Part shown: in pieces, positions 9,225-18,075 of the stretch | Position numbering within the stretch: the first letter of the stretch is position 1 | Layout of the letters: each line of letters begins with the position of its first letter | NCBI RefSeq assembly: GCF_016718685.1 | Contig: NZ_JADKCX010000019.1 | Span: forward strand, 14,330-78,329 | DNA length: 64,000 nucleotides | Direction of reading: 5' to 3' | DNA from: Haliscomenobacter sp. | GTDB lineage: Bacteria > Bacteroidota > Bacteroidia > Chitinophagales > Saprospiraceae | Program-made: the position numbers and the translations under genes | The notes under the pieces: model-generated | The model's input: only the letters and a program-made list of their open reading frames with translations | Told to the model about the DNA's origin: nothing | The model's database searches: none

Positions 9225-10244
9225 ATGCGCGAATACATCACCGAAATCGATCGCTGGCTAGAAAATGGCAAACCTTTTAGCGCTGCAACCGTAATCAACA
9301 CCTGGGGCAGTGCACCACGCCCCATTGGCACCATGATGTTTGTGGGGCCAGAACTCGAAATGCTCGGCTCCGTTTCAGGGGGCTGTGTAGAGGGCGTGGT
9401 ATTGAAAGAAGCGGAAGAAACCAGTAACAACAACAAGATCAAAAACCTCAAGTTTGGGGTCTCTGACAACGATGCCTGGTCGGTAGGCCTGACTTGTGGC
9501 GGTACCATTGAAATATTTTTGGAAAAATTTGTAGCGTACGATGCCCCGGAAATCTGGCAGGCCCTACGCAACAATCTCCTCGAAAACAAAAGTTGTGTAT
9601 TGATTTCTAAACTTTCAGGCGAAACCGGGAAGCATTACCTGGTATACCCCAATGGAACTACCCTCGGGGAAACGCCCGCTGAATTGGTAACTGCGGCACA
9701 AGCAGCATATCAGGAGCGTAAAAGCCAAGGGGTAGAAGCAGCGGGTGAAAAATGGTTTTTGCGGGTTTTTCCCAAAAAACACCAGCTGTTTGTCATCGGT
9801 GCCGCACATGCTGCCGCAGAATTGGTGCATCTGGCCAATTATTTTGATTTCCAAACCATCGTTATCGATCCGCGTGGTACTTTTGCTCAAAACACGCATT
9901 TTCCCACGGCTCCAGATAAAATGTACGAAGACTATCCCGCCGAAATTCTGCCCGAATACGAGCTGGATGAATACACCTTTGCCGTGGTAATGGCCCACGA
10001 TCCCAAAATTGATGACCAGGCACTGCACCTTTTGCTTCGCTCCAAAGTCGCCTATATTGGGGCATTGTCCAGCAAAGGCTCCAATGAAAAACGCAAAGAA
10101 AGACTCCTCGCCGCAGGTTTTACCGAAGAGGAGTTCAAACGTATCCACGCCCCCGTAGGTATCCCCATCAAGTCAAAAACTGCTGCCGAAATAGCGTTGA
10201 GCATCTTGGCGCAGATGATTTTGGTGAAAAATCAGTATCTATAA
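9225..10244 (+). CDS. XdhC/CoxF family protein
   Basis: Family members insert or protect the sulfurated molybdenum cofactor of xanthine-dehydrogenase-type enzymes. The N-terminal XdhC/CoxI domain shows ATVINTWGSAPRPIGTMM and GSVSGGCVEGVV; the C-terminal XdhC Rossmann domain shows VIGAAHAAAELVHLA and YIGALSSKGSNEKRKERLL followed by RIHAPVGIPIKSKTAAEIA. The ATG at 9225 is preferred to an in-frame TTG at 9201 because the homologous part begins right after it. No xanthine dehydrogenase subunit is next to it, which leaves the client enzyme unknown. Confidence 0.88.
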   Translation: MREYITEIDRWLENGKPFSAATVINTWGSAPRPIGTMMFVGPELEMLGSVSGGCVEGVVLKEAEETSNNNKIKNLKFGVSDNDAWSVGLTCGGTIEIFLEKFVAYDAPEIWQALRNNLLENKSCVLISKLSGETGKHYLVYPNGTTLGETPAELVTAAQAAYQERKSQGVEAAGEKWFLRVFPKKHQLFVIGAAHAAAELVHLANYFDFQTIVIDPRGTFAQNTHFPTAPDKMYEDYPAEILPEYELDEYTFAVVMAHDPKIDDQALHLLLRSKVAYIGALSSKGSNEKRKERLLAAGFTEEEFKRIHAPVGIPIKSKTAAEIALSILAQMILVKNQYL

Positions 10245-10340
10245 GGGTTCGGAGGTTCGTGAGTTCGGGGGTTGCACTCAATTCTCCTCCGAACCCCCGA
10301 ACCCTCGAACCCCCGAACCCCGAACCCCTGAACCCCCCCC
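10245..10340. repeat. GGTTCG / CGAACC inverted repeat array
   Basis: Left side carries repeated GGTTCGGAGGTTCG-like words, right side repeated CCCCCGAACC words, ending in a run of C. The halves can fold on each other. A related array with the same words lies at 20975-21067. It follows the XdhC stop and could act as terminator. Confidence 0.7.
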
Positions 10341-10434
10341 CCCCAAAAAATGGTTCCCCTTTTCCCCAAAGTGGCACCCCAAAAACTTGGATACTCCGCC
10401 AAGGTTCTTTTTCTTGTAGAAAAATATTCTTTGT

Positions 10435-12384
10435 ATGGAAGCTATCAGATCGTTTTGGGGAGGATTGATGTGTTTGTTTTTCTTCAGCCAATCTCCACTC
10501 TTTGCACAAACCATTTATGACCAAGACCCGATGCAGCGTTTGCCCATCGGCATGCAACTCTCGGTTTATCAGCCACATTTGCCTACGGGAGGAAAAGTAG
10601 ACAAATCCCGCATTTGCCCGCCCAACTGGTGGGTAGGGATGAAAAACCCCAACCTGCAATTGATGATCTACGACCAGAACATCAGCCAGTGTGCGGTAAA
10701 AATCAAATACCCGGGGGTTAAAGTACTGAAGGTACATCCTGCTACCAACCCCAATTACCTGTTTATTGATTTGCAAATCAATCCCTCTGCCAAGCCGGGG
10801 AAATTCACTATTGTTTTGTCTGGTAGTGTAGAAAAAACCTACACCTATGAACTTCAAGCGCGCGATCGTAGCCCCAATCGCAACCAGGGACTGAGCCCCG
10901 CCGATAACATGTACCTGATCATGCCCGACCGCTTTGCCAATGGTGATCCCGCGAACGACAGTTTTGAGGACATGAGCTCCGCTTTGCTGAATCGGGACAA
11001 GATTTACTTTCGGCACGGAGGAGACATTCAAGGCATCATTGATCACCTGGATTACCTGCAAGAGTTGGGCATTACCGCCATTTGGGTCATGCCCTTGGTG
11101 GAATCCGACCAACCCTATGAGTCGTATCACGGTTATGCCCCCACCGACCATTACACCATTGACAAGCGGTATGGAACGAATGAATTGTACAAACTCTTGG
11201 TGGACAAAGCCCATGCCAAGGGCATCAAAGTGATCATGGACATCATCCACAACCACGTGGGAGACCGTCATTGGACCATTCGGGACATTCCATTCAAAGA
11301 CTGGATCAATCAGGAATGGCCAACCTACACCAAATCCAATTATCGGGACGCCGTATGGATCGACCCCTATGTTTCGGAAGCCGACCGCCGCAAATTGGCC
11401 ACCGGCTGGTTCGACAGCCACATGCCCGACCTGAACCAGCGCAATCCTTTTTTGGCCAATTTTTTGCTGTACAGCAACTTGTGGTGGATGGAGTATTCAG
11501 GGCAAGATGCCTACCGCATTGATACCTATTTTTACCCCGAACAGGATTTTATGATCAATTGGGGCAAAAGGATGTTGCAAGAATATCCTGGCTATACCTT
11601 TTTTGGCGAAACCTGGGTGCAAAGTACCCTCGCACAAGCCCAATTTACGGCGGGAAACCGCTTGAGTGAAGGGCAACGTTACCTCCCGGCAGTAACCGAT
11701 TTTCAACTCAATTACGCTTTACTCGAAGCGGGTGCAGGAAAACAAGGCTGGACGGACGGTGCCAATCGGCTTTACCTCACCCTCAGCAACGACTTTTTGT
11801 ACCAGGATGCGCGGCGCAACGTTACGTTTTTGGACAACCACGATGTCAGCCGGGCACTTTCGGTTTTTAACAACGATTGGAAAAAATTTCAGACCAGTTT
11901 GGCCGCCTTGTTGACCATCCGGGGTTTGCCTTGTCTGTATTACGGCACCGAAATTGGCATCTCCGGTGCTGGCGGCTCCTTTGGCGAGGCGGGACGGCGC
12001 GATTTTATCGGCGGTTGGCGGGAAGACAAAATCAACAAATTTACCGCTGCGGGCCGTAGTACTCAGGAAGAAGAAACTTATCAACTGTTGCACAAATTGC
12101 TCCACTACCGCAAAAGCACGCCCGCGTTACAGACCGGGAAGACGCGGCATTTTATTCCTGAAGATGGCGTGTACGTCTATTTCCGCTACGACGATGCCAA
12201 GCGGGTGATGGTCTTGTGGAATACCAGCGATCAATCCCAGGAACACGCACTGAATCGTTACAGCGAAATGATAGATGGATTCACGGGAGGGCAAGATGTT
12301 TTAAGTGGACAAAACATCTCCCATTTAAAATCCATACCGATTGATGCGCATGCGCTGCGCATCATTGAGTTGAAAAAACCCTAG
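10435..12384 (+). CDS. secreted GH13 alpha-amylase / neopullulanase-like (SusA-type)
   Basis: A signal sequence ends near PLFAQ. An N-terminal beta-sandwich (about residues 30-140) of the cyclomaltodextrinase type precedes the GH13 barrel. Conserved regions: VIMDIIHNHVG (region I), DAYRIDTYFY with nucleophile Asp363, FFGETWV with acid/base Glu392, and FLDNHD with Asp470. Hydrolysis of alpha-1,4 (perhaps alpha-1,6) glucans in the periplasm or at the surface is expected. No SusC/SusD pair is adjacent. A TATTCTTTG promoter-like word lies immediately before the first ATG, so translation may begin at the internal ATG at 10468; the first ATG gives the better signal peptide. Confidence 0.88.
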   Translation: MEAIRSFWGGLMCLFFFSQSPLFAQTIYDQDPMQRLPIGMQLSVYQPHLPTGGKVDKSRICPPNWWVGMKNPNLQLMIYDQNISQCAVKIKYPGVKVLKVHPATNPNYLFIDLQINPSAKPGKFTIVLSGSVEKTYTYELQARDRSPNRNQGLSPADNMYLIMPDRFANGDPANDSFEDMSSALLNRDKIYFRHGGDIQGIIDHLDYLQELGITAIWVMPLVESDQPYESYHGYAPTDHYTIDKRYGTNELYKLLVDKAHAKGIKVIMDIIHNHVGDRHWTIRDIPFKDWINQEWPTYTKSNYRDAVWIDPYVSEADRRKLATGWFDSHMPDLNQRNPFLANFLLYSNLWWMEYSGQDAYRIDTYFYPEQDFMINWGKRMLQEYPGYTFFGETWVQSTLAQAQFTAGNRLSEGQRYLPAVTDFQLNYALLEAGAGKQGWTDGANRLYLTLSNDFLYQDARRNVTFLDNHDVSRALSVFNNDWKKFQTSLAALLTIRGLPCLYYGTEIGISGAGGSFGEAGRRDFIGGWREDKINKFTAAGRSTQEEETYQLLHKLLHYRKSTPALQTGKTRHFIPEDGVYVYFRYDDAKRVMVLWNTSDQSQEHALNRYSEMIDGFTGGQDVLSGQNISHLKSIPIDAHALRIIELKKP

Positions 12385-12424
12385 ATTTATTGCGCTGAGT
12401 CATTTAACTTGTGATAAAAAGCGT

Positions 12425-12967
12425 ATGTCAAAATGCACACTTTTATCGACTGGCTTGGTGTTAGGGTTATTGACTTTCCCCTTTTGGGGACAGGCACAGA
12501 CCAAGCCATCCAAAATTGATCAAAAATTGAAAGAATTGGGTCTGGTTCTCCCTGCTACCTCGGCACCAATTGCCAATTATGTCAACGCCGTCCAAACCGG
12601 AAAATTGATTTTTTTGGCAGGAAAAGGCCCAAAACGTGAGGATGGAACCTACATCACGGGTAAGGTGGGCAGCGATTTAACCTTAGAACAAGGTTACGAA
12701 GCCGCTCAACTCACCGCTTTGCACCAACTCGCGGCACTAAAAGCCCAGATTGGCAACCTTGATCGGGTAAAACGCATCGTAAAAGTACTGGGAATGGTCA
12801 ATTGTGGTCCCGACTTTGGTGATCAACCCAAGGTGATCAACGGATTTTCCGATTTGATGGTCAAAGTTTTTGGTGAAAAAGGGAAACACGCCCGTTCGGC
12901 AGTGGGTGTAGGCTCACTGCCCAGTAAAATGGCGGTGGAGGTGGAAATGATTGTAGAAATTGAATAG
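12425..12967 (+). CDS. exported RidA/YjgF/UK114-family protein
   Basis: A signal peptide (about 24 residues, ending GQAQ) is followed by a complete RidA-type domain: SAPIANYVNAVQTGKLIFLAG, then the helix LEQGYEAAQLTALHQLAALKA and the C-terminal HARSAVGVGSLPSKMAVEVE, which includes the arginine that binds carboxylates in RidA. This matches the long subgroup of the family in which the usual G-x-x-P-x-G ending is changed. Cytosolic RidA deaminates enamine/imine intermediates; the role of exported members is not known. It follows the amylase by 40 bases and might be cotranscribed. Confidence 0.82.
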   Translation: MSKCTLLSTGLVLGLLTFPFWGQAQTKPSKIDQKLKELGLVLPATSAPIANYVNAVQTGKLIFLAGKGPKREDGTYITGKVGSDLTLEQGYEAAQLTALHQLAALKAQIGNLDRVKRIVKVLGMVNCGPDFGDQPKVINGFSDLMVKVFGEKGKHARSAVGVGSLPSKMAVEVEMIVEIE

Positions 12968-13021
12968 GGGTAGATACCATTCTATTGGACGACATTTTTG
13001 TTGTCTGGGAGTGGAGGACAT

Positions 13022-13161
13022 GAATAGCCCCTGGCTTCAGCCTCGGGACAATGGCAATTCACATTAATGGGGCTTTAGCCTAGCTTTAACATTAAGGCTT
13101 GGGCTAAAGCCCGAATCTGAGGGTGTGCCGATGCCCCCCAGGCTGAAGCCTGGGGCTATTC
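13022..13161. repeat. nested long palindromic element
   Basis: Outer arms GAATAGCCCCTGGCTTCAGC (13022) and the complement ending in GGGGCTATTC (13161) enclose a second inverted pair, GGCTTTAGCC near 13071 and GGGCTAAAGCC near 13100. The words are GC-rich and repeated (GGCTTCAGCC, GGCTTTAGCC). It lies between two convergent genes. Confidence 0.7.
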
Positions 13162-13247
13162 AAGCCTCCGAGAAAAAATTCCAATAGCGAGGGTAGAGAA
13201 CTGTTTTGTTTTTTCAAACAAAAAAATGGCTACACGCTTGCACGGCA

Positions 13248-15045
13248 TCAAGGTTTCCGTTTGGCCGTAAATTTTCCGTTGGGTTGGTCAAAAGTAGCAG
13301 AAATGATTTTCCCTGCTTCTTCTGCAAAAATGAGTTGATAGCCCTTCGCCACTTTCAGGTCAAACTTGTGGGGCCCCACGGGTACCAGTTCATAATCGGT
13401 TTGCCCCGGGACGTTGACAAATAAGGTTTCACCACGCAGGAAACATTTGATGTTGGCGCCCATCAAATCGTAGTCGCCCACGTATTTTTCCAAATCATTT
13501 TTTGAGGATTTGATGGCCTCGTTAAAACGGTCGAAACGAAGCGGTTTTACCCCCGCTTCGAGTACTATTTCGAGGGTTTCAATTTCTCCTTTCAAATTGC
13601 TCAACGCGGAGAATTGGATGTTTGCGCCGTCTGCGTTTGCACTAAAAATATCATAATGGTAATGACTTACTTTGAGTTCAAGGTCATTGAATTTACCGCC
13701 CAAAGTATCCCCGCTGGCTGTGATTTCGATGATGCCATAAGCTTCATTTTTGTATTTACCAATGTATTCGCTTAGTGCATGGCTGGGTTTGGTATCCAAT
13801 TTGCGGCTTGTTTGTACCTTTTGAGCGGCTTCTTCGCCAGCTATGAGGGCTTTTTTCAAGGCACTGAGTTGTTTGTCATTCCAGTCTACGGTAGGCAATC
13901 CCAATAAACGATCGGCTACATAATTGCGCACGACTCCAGGTAAACCCGTACCATTCATGTTGGTCAGGACGATGATGCCCAGCGAGTCGCGGGGATAAAG
14001 TGCTACATTGGCCGAAAAACCATCGATGTTGCCACCGTGGTCATGGCGCAAATGCCCCCTGTAATCGGTGATGAACCAACCCAGGCCGTATAGTCCATAA
14101 AAAGTGTAGTAGCTCGAATCCAGTGCAGTGGAAGCGATGCTGCGGGGGCGGAAAAGTTCCTGGTGCATGTCTGGATTGATCAGGGTTTGGTCTTCGTACT
14201 TTCCTTTCCGCAACAGCATGGTCACCCATTTGGCCATTTCGTTGGGACTGGAATTGATCGACCCAGCTGGCCCCATGGCGTCAATGTTGCGGAAATCCAG
14301 TTTTTTTACTTTGCCCATGGGTTTGTCTTCCCAGCCATAGGGTAGGGCATGATCTGTTGTCTTTTGCAGGTCGGCGACCGAAAAATTGGTTTCTTTCATG
14401 CCCAAAGGTCCCAGGATTTTGGCGCGGGTGTAATCTTCCCAACTTTGCCCCGACATTTTTCGATGAGGTACCCGCAGTCATGAACATAAAATTGTTGTAC
14501 TGCCATTGTTGCCGAAAACTCACCGTAGGTTCAAATAGTGGAATGGATTTATACAATTCTTCTCGTGAACGAGGCGAGCCATACCAGGCAAAGTCATGGC
14601 GGGGCAAACCGGAGATATGGCTGAGCATATCCGCAGGGGTTAATTTTTCGCCAGCATACTCATCGTGTAATTTAAAATCAGGAAGGTATTCCACCAAGGG
14701 TTTGTTCAGGGAAATTTTTCCGTCCTGGGCCAATTGGCAAACGCCAAATGCTGTGAAAGCTTTGGAACAAGAACCAATGGCAAATTGGGTGTTGGCCGTG
14801 ACCGCTGTTTTTTGCTCCAGATCCTTGAATCCAAATCCTTTGGCGTAAATGATCTTTCCATTGCGGACTACCGCCAGCCCCACCCCAGGAACCAGCCAGT
14901 CCTGGCGGGCTTTTTCGATGTAGGTCTCAATGTCACGGAAAGGATCAACAAGGGCTGCGGGTGTTTTGCTCTTTTTTTGAGCCAACAGGCTCAAAGGCAA
15001 ACCTATTGTGCAAAACAAGAGCAGTAGGAAAGTTTGTTTTTTCAT
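13248..15045 (-). pseudogene. class C beta-lactamase-related serine hydrolase, frameshifted
   Basis: Reading from ATG at 15043-15045: a signal peptide ending SLLAQ, then IGSCSKAFTAFG holding the SxxK nucleophile motif, and WQYNNFMFMTAG with the Tyr-x-Asn-type motif. At about 14460-14480 the frame breaks; the second frame continues from MSGQSWEDYTRAKILGP to the stop at 13248 and includes HDHGGNIDGFSA, the third active-site motif (HxG). Restoring one T and one A gives the expected join AGYLIEKMSGQSW, so two single-base losses explain it. The last 200 residues are the lipocalin-like DUF3471 tail. It would act in the periplasm on peptidoglycan-like peptides or esters; substrate unknown. Confidence 0.75.
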
Positions 15046-15188
15046 AAAATGATTTTTAAGCTGCTCTAAATAAGCAATAAATAAGCTATTTTTGCAAAAA
15101 TCACCACATTTTTCCAACCCCTTTTTGGATTCCCACGTCTTCAAAAAATGAAGTAGCTGCTTCGGTATTCGAATTCTGATAACTCAAG

Positions 15189-15214
15189 ACTTGTTTGGAT
15201 TAACCCAAACAAGT
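15189..15214. repeat. perfect 10-bp inverted repeat before LVIVD gene
   Basis: ACTTGTTTGG and CCAAACAAGT flank six bases, 18 bases before the ATG at 15232. It may be an operator or a leader hairpin of the lipoprotein gene. Confidence 0.5.
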
Positions 15215-15231
15215 ACAAAAAACCTGACACC

Positions 15232-16527
15232 ATGCTTCGTAAACACTACCTGACTGGAATATTGGGGCTCATGCTGGCTACCGTACTCAGCAGTTGTTTG
15301 AAGGATTCCTGTGAAACCTCTACAACTTATGTTCGGATGGATCCGGTTCGGATCACTACAACTGAATTGCGTAAAGACATCAAGCCAGAAGCCGCAAGGC
15401 CACTGAAAGATGCTGGAAAAATATACGTATATGAAGGCTACCTGATCATCAACGAGCCGGAGCAAGGACTACACATCATTGACAACCGTAATCCCAAAAG
15501 TCCTGTTCCCGTTTCTTTTGTGCCGATTCCAGGCAACATTGATATGGCCATCCGCAACAATATTTTGTACGCAGATAGCTGGGTCGACCTGGTGATGTTC
15601 AACATTGAAGATCCCGCCAACCCGAAATTTGCCGGGCGGGTGCAAGATGCTTTTCCGAATTTTGGGGTAGACCCCGTGCTGGGCATCACCGTAACGTACA
15701 AGGCATCCGAAGTAACCGAAAGTATTCCTTCTTGTGATCAGGGCGGCATTGTCTTTTTTAGAGGCCAGGAATTGTGGATGCAATCTGCTGACGCCGCGGT
15801 ACGATTCAGTTCCAATGCGGGCAGTGGCAGTAAAGTTGGCGCGCCAGGTGGTACTACGGTTGGGGTAGGCGGTTCTACTGCTCGTTTCACGATTACAGAA
15901 AATCACCTGTATACGGTAGACAATGCCAATCTGCGGGTGTTTAACCTGCTGAATGCCACCGAGCCCAAGCTGGCCAATACGCTTAACATTGGCTGGGACA
16001 TTGAAACCATCTACCCCTACGACAACAAACTCTTCATTGGAGGCATGTCGGGCATGCGGATTTATGATGCTACTGATCCCGAATCGCCTAAGTTTTTGTC
16101 CAATTTCCAACACGCCCGGGCTTGTGATCCGGTGGTAGCACAAGGGAATCGGGCTTACGTGACCCTGCGGGAAGGTACAGTTTGTGAAGGCTTCAACAAT
16201 CAACTGGACGTGTTGGACATCACCGATGTCACGCAGCCCAAGTTGATCAAAACGTACCCACTGCATCGCCCCATTGGCCTATCGATTACCGGAGAAATCC
16301 TGATGATTTGTGAAAGTGACCAGGGCCTCAAAGTGTTCAATGCCAAAGATGATCTGACGATCGATAAAAACTTGTTGCAACACCTCGATGAGTTCGATGC
16401 TTTTGACATCATCGCTTTGGAAAAAGAGTCCTTGGCCATCATTACGGGCAAAAATGGCATTTATCAGTACGATTATTCCAATCCGAAGAAACTACAACGT
16501 TTAAGTGTACTGAATATCGCGAAGTAA
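15232..16527 (+). CDS. LVIVD-repeat lipoprotein
   Basis: A lipoprotein signal ends with the lipobox LSSC (Cys at about residue 22). The mature part is built from beta-propeller-like LVIVD repeats, seen as GLHIIDNRNPKSPVPVS, DLVMFNIEDPANPKFAG, LRVFNLLNATEPKLANTL, MRIYDATDPESPKFLS and LDVLDITDVTQPKLIKTYP. Such proteins sit at the cell surface or in the periplasm and probably bind partners; no enzymatic residues are expected. It precedes a small outer-membrane-like protein by 95 bases on the same strand. It is complete, with no frameshift. Confidence 0.85.
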   Translation: MLRKHYLTGILGLMLATVLSSCLKDSCETSTTYVRMDPVRITTTELRKDIKPEAARPLKDAGKIYVYEGYLIINEPEQGLHIIDNRNPKSPVPVSFVPIPGNIDMAIRNNILYADSWVDLVMFNIEDPANPKFAGRVQDAFPNFGVDPVLGITVTYKASEVTESIPSCDQGGIVFFRGQELWMQSADAAVRFSSNAGSGSKVGAPGGTTVGVGGSTARFTITENHLYTVDNANLRVFNLLNATEPKLANTLNIGWDIETIYPYDNKLFIGGMSGMRIYDATDPESPKFLSNFQHARACDPVVAQGNRAYVTLREGTVCEGFNNQLDVLDITDVTQPKLIKTYPLHRPIGLSITGEILMICESDQGLKVFNAKDDLTIDKNLLQHLDEFDAFDIIALEKESLAIITGKNGIYQYDYSNPKKLQRLSVLNIAK

Positions 16528-16621
16528 ATGCTGAATGGAGGTAGGTTTTGGCCTGCCTCTATTTCGCTTCCTATTCCCAAAACTTCCCTATATTTATCCA
16601 AGTGCTTTAACACCAATGCCT

Positions 16622-17431
16622 ATGAAATACTGTTTTTACCTATGTTTTGTTTTATGCCTGGCTGGTTCAAGCTTGTATGGGCAAGACGTTACGGTTGCGG
16701 AGTCGGCTGGCAAGAGTAAAGATCTGGTCATTCTCAAAACAGGAAGAAAAATACTAGGAAAAATCCTGAAGTACGAAGTCGGGAAAGAAATGATTTTTCT
16801 GACTGATGAAGGGATACAGATGAAAATTCCTGCTGAAGTAGTGTGGCGGTTTGTTGCTGGTGCACGGACGACTGAACTCAACAACTTATTTAAACAGGAG
16901 AAACCCGAGAAACCTGAGAAGCCCTTTTTGGCAGCCGGTAAATTTTACAATAACGTTGCCCTCGTCATTCCGTTTGGCGCCAAAACTGCGGGAAATAGCA
17001 GTACTGGCCTTGGGTTTGAATATAGCTTTGGCATGCAGATGAGCCCAAAGTTGGGCCTGGGTGTCGGTACGGGTATGAACTTTATGTTCGGCAGTCTTTC
17101 CGATCGGTTGATACCCTTGGTGGCTGAAATTCGTTACTACAACAACCCCGAGCGCCGTCATCGCGCTTATGCCCTGCTGGATAGTGGGTACAGTATGGGC
17201 TGGATGGCGGACAAAACCAGTGAAGCTTACAGCCTAAAAGGCGGCTGGAGAATCCATCCAGCATTGGGTGTTGCCTGGAACGGCAGAGGTAGTACTCGCC
17301 TCAGCACAGAGTTGGGTTTTTTGCACCAACGGGCTACTTTGGTAGAAGATTGGTGGGAAACGAGTCAGTGGAGACGAGAAAATGGCTACAAAATGAATCG
17401 TTGGGTGTTTAAAATGGGTCTACTGTTCTAA
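16622..17431 (+). CDS. predicted outer-membrane beta-barrel protein
   Basis: No family is recognised with certainty. A signal peptide ends LYGQDV. Residues 25-75 form a small domain with VILKTGRKILGKILKY and IFLTDEGIQMKIPAE, resembling the short strand pairs at the start of many Bacteroidota barrel proteins. From about residue 100, alternating strands with aromatic girdles and glycine turns appear (YNNVALVIPFGAKTAG; YALLDSGYSMGWMADK), ending in the aromatic VFKMGLLF expected for an outer-membrane barrel. The ATG at 16622 is chosen because an earlier ATG at 16535 would add a non-signal extension. It is followed by the ECF sigma gene. Confidence 0.6.
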   Translation: MKYCFYLCFVLCLAGSSLYGQDVTVAESAGKSKDLVILKTGRKILGKILKYEVGKEMIFLTDEGIQMKIPAEVVWRFVAGARTTELNNLFKQEKPEKPEKPFLAAGKFYNNVALVIPFGAKTAGNSSTGLGFEYSFGMQMSPKLGLGVGTGMNFMFGSLSDRLIPLVAEIRYYNNPERRHRAYALLDSGYSMGWMADKTSEAYSLKGGWRIHPALGVAWNGRGSTRLSTELGFLHQRATLVEDWWETSQWRRENGYKMNRWVFKMGLLF

Positions 17432-17440
17432 CATCCACGG

Positions 17441-17464
17441 TCACCGAGCGAAGTCGAGGTGTCG
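17441..17464. repeat. GTCACCGAGCG-AGTCGAGGTG repeat
   Basis: Short imperfect palindrome with the core word CCGAGCGAAGTCGAGG, between two genes. The same core, CACTGAGCGTAGTCGAAGTG, is the loop of the inverted repeat at 52197-52273. The word family is common between genes in Bacteroidota. Confidence 0.6.
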
Positions 17465-17508
17465 TTGATGTTAGAACGTACACGTACTCGACAAGTAACT
17501 ATCGAACT

Positions 17509-18075
17509 ATGGCGCAAAACCCGCAACAACATACCGAAAAAGAGATTGTAGCTGGCTGTGCGGCCAACAGCCGTTACTACCAGGAACTCCTTTACCGAAA
17601 GTACTTTCCGGTGATGTTGAGGATGTGTTTGCGTTATACCGAAGACCGCGACGTAGCCCTGGAAATCATCAACAATGGTTTTCTACGGGTTTTTCAAAAG
17701 ATCGACACCTTTACTTTTAGTGGCTCATTGGAAGGTTGGATTCGCCGGGTGGTGTTCCACTGCTTGTCGGATTATTTCCGGCAAAATACCCGGAAAATCG
17801 ACTTTTTGGAACTGGACGGAAGGGACGCGCCAACCCGTACTTCGGCCCTCTCCGACTTGTACCTGGAAGACCTGCTGAGCCTGGTGGAGCGCTTGCCAGA
17901 CGTAAGTCAACGCGTGTTTCGCCTGTATGCGATAGAAGGATATACCCACGCCGAGATTGGCGAGATGTTGAGCATGAGTGAAGGTACCTCAAAATGGTAC
18001 CTGTCTATTGCACGAAAAGAATTGAAAGAGATGATCAATCGTCAACTCAATAACCAACGGAACTATGCGGGATAA
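17509..18075 (+). CDS. ECF-type RNA polymerase sigma-70 factor
   Basis: A cytosolic 188-residue sigma factor of group 4. Region 2 spans about residues 22-95 (YYQELLYRKYFPVMLRMCL, FLRVFQKIDTFTFSG, then GWIRRVVFHCLSDYFRQN). Region 4 spans about 125-180, with LPDVSQRVFRLYAIEGYTHA and IGEMLSMSEGTSKWYLSIAR as the helix-turn-helix that reads the -35 element. Its stop overlaps the next gene by 11 bases, so the two are probably translated together, suggesting that the downstream membrane protein is its regulator or partner. Length is normal. Confidence 0.93.
   Translation: MAQNPQQHTEKEIVAGCAANSRYYQELLYRKYFPVMLRMCLRYTEDRDVALEIINNGFLRVFQKIDTFTFSGSLEGWIRRVVFHCLSDYFRQNTRKIDFLELDGRDAPTRTSALSDLYLEDLLSLVERLPDVSQRVFRLYAIEGYTHAEIGEMLSMSEGTSKWYLSIARKELKEMINRQLNNQRNYAG

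Noticed and set aside
9225..10244. Molybdenum hydroxylase operon around the XdhC gene
   Set aside because: No xanthine or CO dehydrogenase subunit is adjacent; only the XdhC protein is supported.
10168..11421. Long minus-strand open frame (417 codons) opposite the amylase gene
   Set aside because: It is the mirror of a well-defined GH13 coding sequence with all catalytic motifs; its own translation is rich in V, G, H and Q without any domain.
12968..13200. CRISPR-like array or attachment site in the repeat region
   Set aside because: The words form inverted, nested pairs, not regularly spaced direct repeats with spacers, and no cas or integrase gene is present.
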